In this document: in pieces, positions 59,964 to 64,000 of the stretch
Layout: the number at the start of each line of letters is the position of its first letter
Position numbering within the stretch: the stretch's first letter is position 1
Assembly (NCBI RefSeq): GCF_035627495.1
Contig: NZ_DASPLO010000158.1
Location: 62,001 to 126,000, forward strand
From: Methylocaldum sp035627495
Lineage (GTDB): Bacteria; Pseudomonadota; Gammaproteobacteria; Methylococcales; Methylococcaceae
Reading direction: 5' to 3'
Length of the DNA stretch: 64,000 bases
Notes under the pieces: model-generated
What the model was told of the DNA's origin: nothing
Database searches by the model: none
Seen by the model: the letters and a program-made list of their open reading frames with translations, nothing else
Made by a program: the position numbers and the translations under genes

Positions 59964-61355
59964 ATGAATTCCCTCAACCTCGATTCCCACGACAGCCGCC
60001 CTTTGATCGAGCAGATCGTGGCCGGTATCAAGCAGCGTATCGACGAACGCGCCTTGCGGCCCGGCGCGCGCCTGCCGTCGATTCGGCATTTCGCGGAAGA
60101 GCATCGGGTCAGCAAGTTCACCGTGGTCCAGGCGTTCGACCGGCTGGTGGCGATGGGCTATCTGAAATCCCGGCAGGGGTCGGGTTTTTATGTGGCCCAT
60201 CGCTCGGAGTCCGGCGATGCGGCCAATCAGTCCTGCCAGCTCGAGCGGGCCATGGACGTGCTCTGGCTGCTCCGCAACGCCTTGCAGGAGCATTCCCACC
60301 TTGCCATGCCCGGTGCCGGCTGGTTGCCCGGCGAGTGGATGGATGGCGCAGGCATTCAGCGGAGTCTCCGAACGCTCGCCCGCAAAAGCGGCACCTATTT
60401 GACCAGCTACGGTCTGCCGGCCGGGTACGAACCGTTGCGGTCTCTATTGGCGCGGCGGCTCGAAGATCAGGGCATCGGCTGCTCTCCCCGGCAGATCGTC
60501 ACCACCCGCGGAGCCACCCACGCACTGGACCTGATCAGCCGACTGTTCGTCAAACCGGGCGACGCCGTGCTGGTGGACGATCCCGGCTACTACACCTTGT
60601 TCGGTTACCTGAAGCTTTCGGGGGCACGGCTGGTGGGCGTGCCCTGGACCACCCAGGGGCCAGACACCGCTGCGATGGAAAACCTGATCCAGGAGCACCG
60701 GCCCAAAGTGTTTTTCACCAATACGCTGCTGCACAACCCGACCGGGGTCAGCATCAGCCAGCCGGTCGCCCATAGGGTGCTGCAACTGGCCGAGCGCTAC
60801 GACCTGATGATCGTGGAGGACGATATCTACGGCGATTTGCTGACGGGACAAGCCACCCGGCTGGCGACACTCGACCAACTGGAGCGGGTGCTGTTCGTCA
60901 GCAGTTTTTCGAAAACCGTCTCCGCAAGCCTTCGGGTCGGTTTCCTGGCCTGCAGGTACGAAATCGCCGAGAGCCTGACCGATCTCAAGCTCCTGACCAG
61001 CCTGACCACCTCGGAAATCGACGAGCGGCTGGTCTACGAACTCCTCACCGACGGCTATTATCGGAAGCACCTGGAAAAGCTGCGCTCGCGCCTTCGCAAA
61101 GCGCGGGGCGAGGCCGTCAGAAACCTCGAAGGCAGCGGGCTGGAAATCTATCAGGATGCGGAAGACGGACTGTTCATCTGGGCGCGCCGGGAAGAATCCG
61201 AGAACGCCACGTCGGTGGCCGCGGCGGCCGCCAAACAGGGCATCATGCTGGCGCCGGGCGCCCTGTTCCGGCCCCAGCAGGAAGCCTCGCCCTGGCTGCG
61301 CTTCAATGCGGCGGGCTGCGGGAACCCGGCCATTTTCCGGTTTCTGGAGACCTAA
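59964..61355 (+). CDS. MocR-type regulator (GntR domain fused to aminotransferase domain)
   Basis: A 463-residue regulator. The N-terminal winged helix of GntR type covers about residues 8-75 (IEQIVAGIKQRIDERALRPG, FTVVQAFDRLVAMGYL). The aminotransferase-like domain contains TTRGATHALDLISRLF and the PLP-binding Lys in VSSFSKTVSASLRVGF. MocR proteins sense PLP or an amino acid-PLP adduct and usually control divergent genes; here phzF-aminotransferase-exporter is the natural target. The start ATG is adjacent to the inverted repeat arm. Confidence 0.93.
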   Translation: MNSLNLDSHDSRPLIEQIVAGIKQRIDERALRPGARLPSIRHFAEEHRVSKFTVVQAFDRLVAMGYLKSRQGSGFYVAHRSESGDAANQSCQLERAMDVLWLLRNALQEHSHLAMPGAGWLPGEWMDGAGIQRSLRTLARKSGTYLTSYGLPAGYEPLRSLLARRLEDQGIGCSPRQIVTTRGATHALDLISRLFVKPGDAVLVDDPGYYTLFGYLKLSGARLVGVPWTTQGPDTAAMENLIQEHRPKVFFTNTLLHNPTGVSISQPVAHRVLQLAERYDLMIVEDDIYGDLLTGQATRLATLDQLERVLFVSSFSKTVSASLRVGFLACRYEIAESLTDLKLLTSLTTSEIDERLVYELLTDGYYRKHLEKLRSRLRKARGEAVRNLEGSGLEIYQDAEDGLFIWARREESENATSVAAAAAKQGIMLAPGALFRPQQEASPWLRFNAAGCGNPAIFRFLET

Positions 61356-61455
61356 CGCACCGATGAGAATTAAGGAAGCCCTTCGCGGACAACGCCGGGC
61401 CGAACCTTATGGCTTAAAAAATTACGCCGGCTTTTTTAACTCTGAGGAGAAGACG

Positions 61456-62289
61456 ATGTATCGATGGAACCCGGAAGATTATTCCCGCCATTCGGCTGGC
61501 CAGGAGCATTGGGCGCGGGAGCTTTTGAGCGGCTTGAACCTGCGCCCGGACGACTCGGTGCTGGACATCGGCTGCGGGGACGGCCGCATCACCGCGGAAC
61601 TGGCGAAGCACGTGCCGCACGGCAGGGCGGTCGGCGTCGATCTTTCGGAAGACATGATCCGCTATGCGGCCAGCCGGTTTCCGGCGTCGAATTACCCGAA
61701 TCTCGAATTTCGGCAGGCGGATGCCCAGGCATTGCCTTTCGACTCGGAATTCACTGTGGTCTATTCCAACGCCGCCCTGCACTGGGTCCGGGATCATAGG
61801 CCGGTGCTGGCCGGGATCGCCCGCGCTTTGAAACCGGGTGGCCGTTGTGTGATGCAAATGGGCGGCCGGGGCAATGCCGCCGCGCTGATCGCCGCGTTCG
61901 ACGCGGTTGCGGATGATCCCGAGTGGCGCGATGCGTTCGAGGGGTTCGAATCCACCTTCGGCTTCCACGATGCGGAAAGCTATCGCCAGTGGCTCATGGA
62001 GGCGGGGTTGGACGCCGAGCGGGTCCGGCTGATCGACAAGGACATGGTGCACGCCCATCGGGAAGCCTTCACCGGTTGGCTGCGCACCGCTTGGCATCCC
62101 TATACGTCGAGGATCCCGGCGGAGCGGCGGGAGCGCTTCATCGAGGCCGTCGCCGAAAGCTACCTGGCCGAGAATCCGTCCGATGCGGCGGGGCGGATCC
62201 ATGTCGCCATGATGCGGCTCCAGGTGGAGGCGCGGAAGCCGGCGGTTGGAACGGCATTGGGCGAAGCCTCCGTTCCCGTGGAACGATAA
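61456..62289 (+). CDS. SAM-dependent methyltransferase, trans-aconitate methyltransferase-like
   Basis: A 277-residue class I methyltransferase: RWNPEDYSRHSAGQEHWARE, VLDIGCGDGRITAELA (SAM motif I), GVDLSEDMIRYA, FRQADAQALPF, VYSNAALHWV. The N-terminal YSRHSAGQ and the NAALHWV motif are typical of the Tam/UbiE-like small-molecule methyltransferases. GAGGAGAAGACG precedes the ATG at 61456. It is downstream of the mocR-like gene and could be cotranscribed, but 100 bases separate them. Confidence 0.88.
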   Translation: MYRWNPEDYSRHSAGQEHWARELLSGLNLRPDDSVLDIGCGDGRITAELAKHVPHGRAVGVDLSEDMIRYAASRFPASNYPNLEFRQADAQALPFDSEFTVVYSNAALHWVRDHRPVLAGIARALKPGGRCVMQMGGRGNAAALIAAFDAVADDPEWRDAFEGFESTFGFHDAESYRQWLMEAGLDAERVRLIDKDMVHAHREAFTGWLRTAWHPYTSRIPAERRERFIEAVAESYLAENPSDAAGRIHVAMMRLQVEARKPAVGTALGEASVPVER

Positions 62290-62296
62290 AACGTTC

Positions 62297-63028
62297 TCAG
62301 CGCATCGCGATCGACGCCGCTTCCTCGGGAAAGATTTCGCGCACGATGCGCTCCGCCGAAGCGGCGTAGTCATGCCGGGTGGAGACGGGCTCCCAGGGGA
62401 GGCCGTCCAGCAAGGTTCTCAACACCAGCCGGACATTGTTCTCCAGGTCGCCGATACCCATGTTTCGGTAAGGGAAGTTGAAAGTTTCGAACATGAGTTC
62501 GCCGTAATGCAGCGCCCAAAAGCCGTAAACCAGGTCCTGCGGAGCCATGTTCTCCGGTAGCTTCAAATCCCTGTTTTCGATGGCTTCCGTGATGACGATG
62601 ACGACCCGGTCGATCACTTCCTTCATGAGTTCGTTTTGCGCCGCGTGGCTCTCCGGCGAGATTTTTTCCCGGACGCCGGCGGATTTGACGGTATAGATGC
62701 TTTCGTATTCGACCGGATGCAGCTTGGCGTAGAAATCGTGGGCCAGGTGTATGGCCAATAGCCGTTCGCGACTGTTGCCACGAAAGGTCAGGGCGCGGTC
62801 GAAGAAGTCGCGCCAGATTCTCAGTCCGCGCATGCAGAGGTGCATCAGCACTTCCTCCTTGCACTGGAAGTGCTGGTAAATCGTCCCCTTGGAGTACTCG
62901 GTCAACTCCGCGATACGCTCCATCCCGAAGTTGCTGAAGCCCTGCTCGGCGATCAGTTTGGCCGACACATCCAGGATCAACTCCTGCCGGGCGATGATTT
63001 CACGTTGCTTTCGAGTTAACTTCGTCAT
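62297..63028 (-). CDS. TetR-family transcription regulator
   Basis: A 243-residue repressor. The N-terminal helix-turn-helix is ISERIAELTEYSKGTIYQHF-like (FGMERIAELTEYSKGTIYQHF, about 38-58); the rest is a helical ligand domain with no recognisable effector site. The ATG at 63028 lies 23 bases from a perfect palindrome (63051-63067), the likely operator. It is divergent from the DUF3280-type gene and SRPBCC gene at the right edge, which it probably controls. Confidence 0.9.
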   Translation of the reverse strand: MTKLTRKQREIIARQELILDVSAKLIAEQGFSNFGMERIAELTEYSKGTIYQHFQCKEEVLMHLCMRGLRIWRDFFDRALTFRGNSRERLLAIHLAHDFYAKLHPVEYESIYTVKSAGVREKISPESHAAQNELMKEVIDRVVIVITEAIENRDLKLPENMAPQDLVYGFWALHYGELMFETFNFPYRNMGIGDLENNVRLVLRTLLDGLPWEPVSTRHDYAASAERIVREIFPEEAASIAMR

Positions 63029-63050
63029 GATTCTGACGTTATGTATATAT

Positions 63051-63067
63051 TTTGACGTGTCGTCAAA
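63051..63067. promoter_or_regulatory. Probable TetR operator palindrome
   Basis: TTTGACG TGT CGTCAAA, perfect 7-bp arms, in the 125-bp gap between the divergent TetR and DUF3280-type genes. The role is inferred from symmetry and position. Confidence 0.6.
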
Positions 63068-63153
63068 TTCTATGTTGTAATTTTTACCGCGACTTAGCAC
63101 GACCCCAAGCAGCGTACTCGGTAAGAATGCCGGATTTCAATGAGGAGATTCCG

Positions 63154-63891
63154 ATGCGTCATTCCATATTCGTTCGGTTGATGTCGGCTTTTACGTTTCT
63201 GATGTTGGCCCAAAATGTAGGCCGGAATAAGCCCTTCGACTGGGCTCAGGACAGGCTTCGCGTTTCCGGCATTTTCGTACGCCGCGAGCGCCGGGAACGG
63301 CTACCGCCCCTTCGACGGGGCTCAGGGCAGGCTTATCCCGGCCTACACCGGCTGATCTCGGCTTTTGCGGTCTTGGTGCTATTCCATTCCCCTGTCTGGC
63401 CTCAGAACAGTCTGGTCGACCGGGTGTCCACAGGCGAAAGTCCGCATCTCAAAACGCTCGCGGTGCTCGATTTGGAACTGACCGGCGATCTCAGCGACAG
63501 TACCCGCGATGTCGAGTGGTCGAAACGGCTCGCCCTCATGACCGAGGCCCTGCGCGACGAGCTGAGCCGCAGCGGGCTTTATCGCGTGGTCGATCATGGG
63601 GCGGCTCCGGGGCTCATCGCCGAGCTGAAGTCGGCTCGCTATCTGCACGCGTGCAACGGCTGCGAGTTCGATATCGCCCAGAGGCTCGGCGCCGAGCGGG
63701 TCCTGGTGGGCTGGGTGTTTCGAATGAGCAATCTGGTCCTCACGCTGCACATCGAAATCCGCGATGTCGCCACCGGACAAACCCTGATCAACCGCGCCTT
63801 CGATTTTCGCGGTGACAACGACACATCCTGGCGCAGGGCCATCGTCTATTTCGTCAAGGACTTACGGGAGAGGCCGGCAAGCAGGCAATAA
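63154..63891 (+). CDS. DUF3280/DUF2380-type exported protein with in-frame REP insertion
   Basis: A 245-residue reading frame. The C-terminal ~165 residues (LKTLAVLDLELTGDLSD, RYLHACNGCEFDIAQRLGAE, MSNLVLTLHIEIRDVATGQT) match the DUF3280/DUF2380 family, which occurs near quinoprotein dehydrogenase genes. Residues 22-64 are translated from a REP pair (63217-63346). On each side is a similar hydrophobic segment, RLMSAFTFLMLA before and RLISAFAVLVLF after, as if the signal-peptide segment had been duplicated around the repeat. Whether the protein is still exported is open; a downstream start after the repeat is possible. ATG 63154 follows GAGGAGATT. Confidence 0.8.
   Translation: MRHSIFVRLMSAFTFLMLAQNVGRNKPFDWAQDRLRVSGIFVRRERRERLPPLRRGSGQAYPGLHRLISAFAVLVLFHSPVWPQNSLVDRVSTGESPHLKTLAVLDLELTGDLSDSTRDVEWSKRLALMTEALRDELSRSGLYRVVDHGAAPGLIAELKSARYLHACNGCEFDIAQRLGAERVLVGWVFRMSNLVLTLHIEIRDVATGQTLINRAFDFRGDNDTSWRRAIVYFVKDLRERPASRQ
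63217..63346. repeat. REP pair inside a coding sequence, GTAGGCCGGAATAAG family
   Basis: A forward copy (GTAG 63217) and a reverse copy ending CCCGGCCTAC (63346) with spacer units. No stop codon arises in the frame of the host gene. Confidence 0.85.
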
Positions 63892-63937
63892 GTACTCTGC
63901 TCTTGGGCTTTTCGGTTCAACTTTCGGAGAAGTAAAC

Positions 63938-64000
63938 ATGATTGAAAAGCTGAATGTGACGAAAACGATTGACGTGCCCGGCGACAAGGTTTGGGCAGCG
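63938..64000 (+). CDS. SRPBCC (MxaD-like) protein, 3' end beyond the window
   Basis: Only the first 21 codons are inside the window: MIEKLNVTKTIDVPGDKVWA. This is the usual start of an SRPBCC/polyketide-cyclase-like domain (VTKTIDVPxDKVW). CGGAGAAGTAAAC precedes the ATG. Together with the DUF3280-type gene it resembles PQQ-dependent dehydrogenase accessory clusters, in which MxaD-like proteins occur. The assignment rests on a short stretch. Confidence 0.6.
   Translation, partial: MIEKLNVTKTIDVPGDKVWAA

Noticed and set aside
1..64000. tRNA, rRNA or other classical RNA genes
   Set aside because: Intergenic regions were read for cloverleaf ends and conserved RNA motifs; none was convincing.

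Overview
The window looks like about 64 kb of chromosome from a GC-rich gammaproteobacterial methylotroph or methanotroph (Methylococcaceae-like; the taxon is inferred). The clearest metabolic marker is a formaldehyde-activating enzyme (Fae, 43204-43728). Near the right edge a DUF3280-type protein and an SRPBCC (MxaD-like) protein are of kinds often found beside PQQ-dependent alcohol dehydrogenases. I see no rRNA, tRNA, CRISPR array, prophage or plasmid functions.

Left third (1-28 kb): signalling and central functions. It opens with a partial LOV-like PAS/PP2C phosphatase, a small cytochrome c lipoprotein and a PAS histidine kinase. Next come a sugar ABC transporter (binding protein plus two permeases, no ATPase), a Crp/Fnr regulator, a first REP-associated transposase (RAYT), an SDR dehydrogenase with a glycogen-debranching-type glucosidase, and the periplasmic methionine sulfoxide reductase pair MsrP/MsrQ. 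A four-gene cluster follows: three-receiver hybrid kinase, CheR, CheB, receiver-kinase. After it lie an SDR, an OmpR-type two-component system, an autotransporter-like protein and a second RAYT.

Middle (28-43 kb): a Wzx/Wzy-type exopolysaccharide locus on the plus strand. It holds an initiating sugar transferase, a Wza-like export lipoprotein, a Wzc-like tyrosine kinase, a polymerase/ligase, a flippase, a methyltransferase, four glycosyltransferases and a secreted HEAT-repeat protein.

Right third (43-64 kb): fae, a six-TM protein, a secreted seven-repeat beta-propeller, a third RAYT, and a 1229-residue secreted glycosidase-like protein. Then a QseE/GlrK-like kinase that has lost its phosphoacceptor histidine, with a QseG-like lipoprotein; a VanZ fusion; an AraC regulator with a small membrane protein; a divergent MocR / phzF-aminotransferase-EamA unit; a methyltransferase; and a TetR regulator facing the DUF3280/SRPBCC genes.

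The most striking property is the density of short palindromic repeats. Several REP families begin with the tetranucleotide GTAG, and three RAYT genes each lie between copies of a different family. These repeats and other MITE-like elements often overlap stop codons, so they form the C-termini of neighbouring proteins. One REP pair sits in frame inside a coding sequence, between two diverged copies of its signal-peptide segment.
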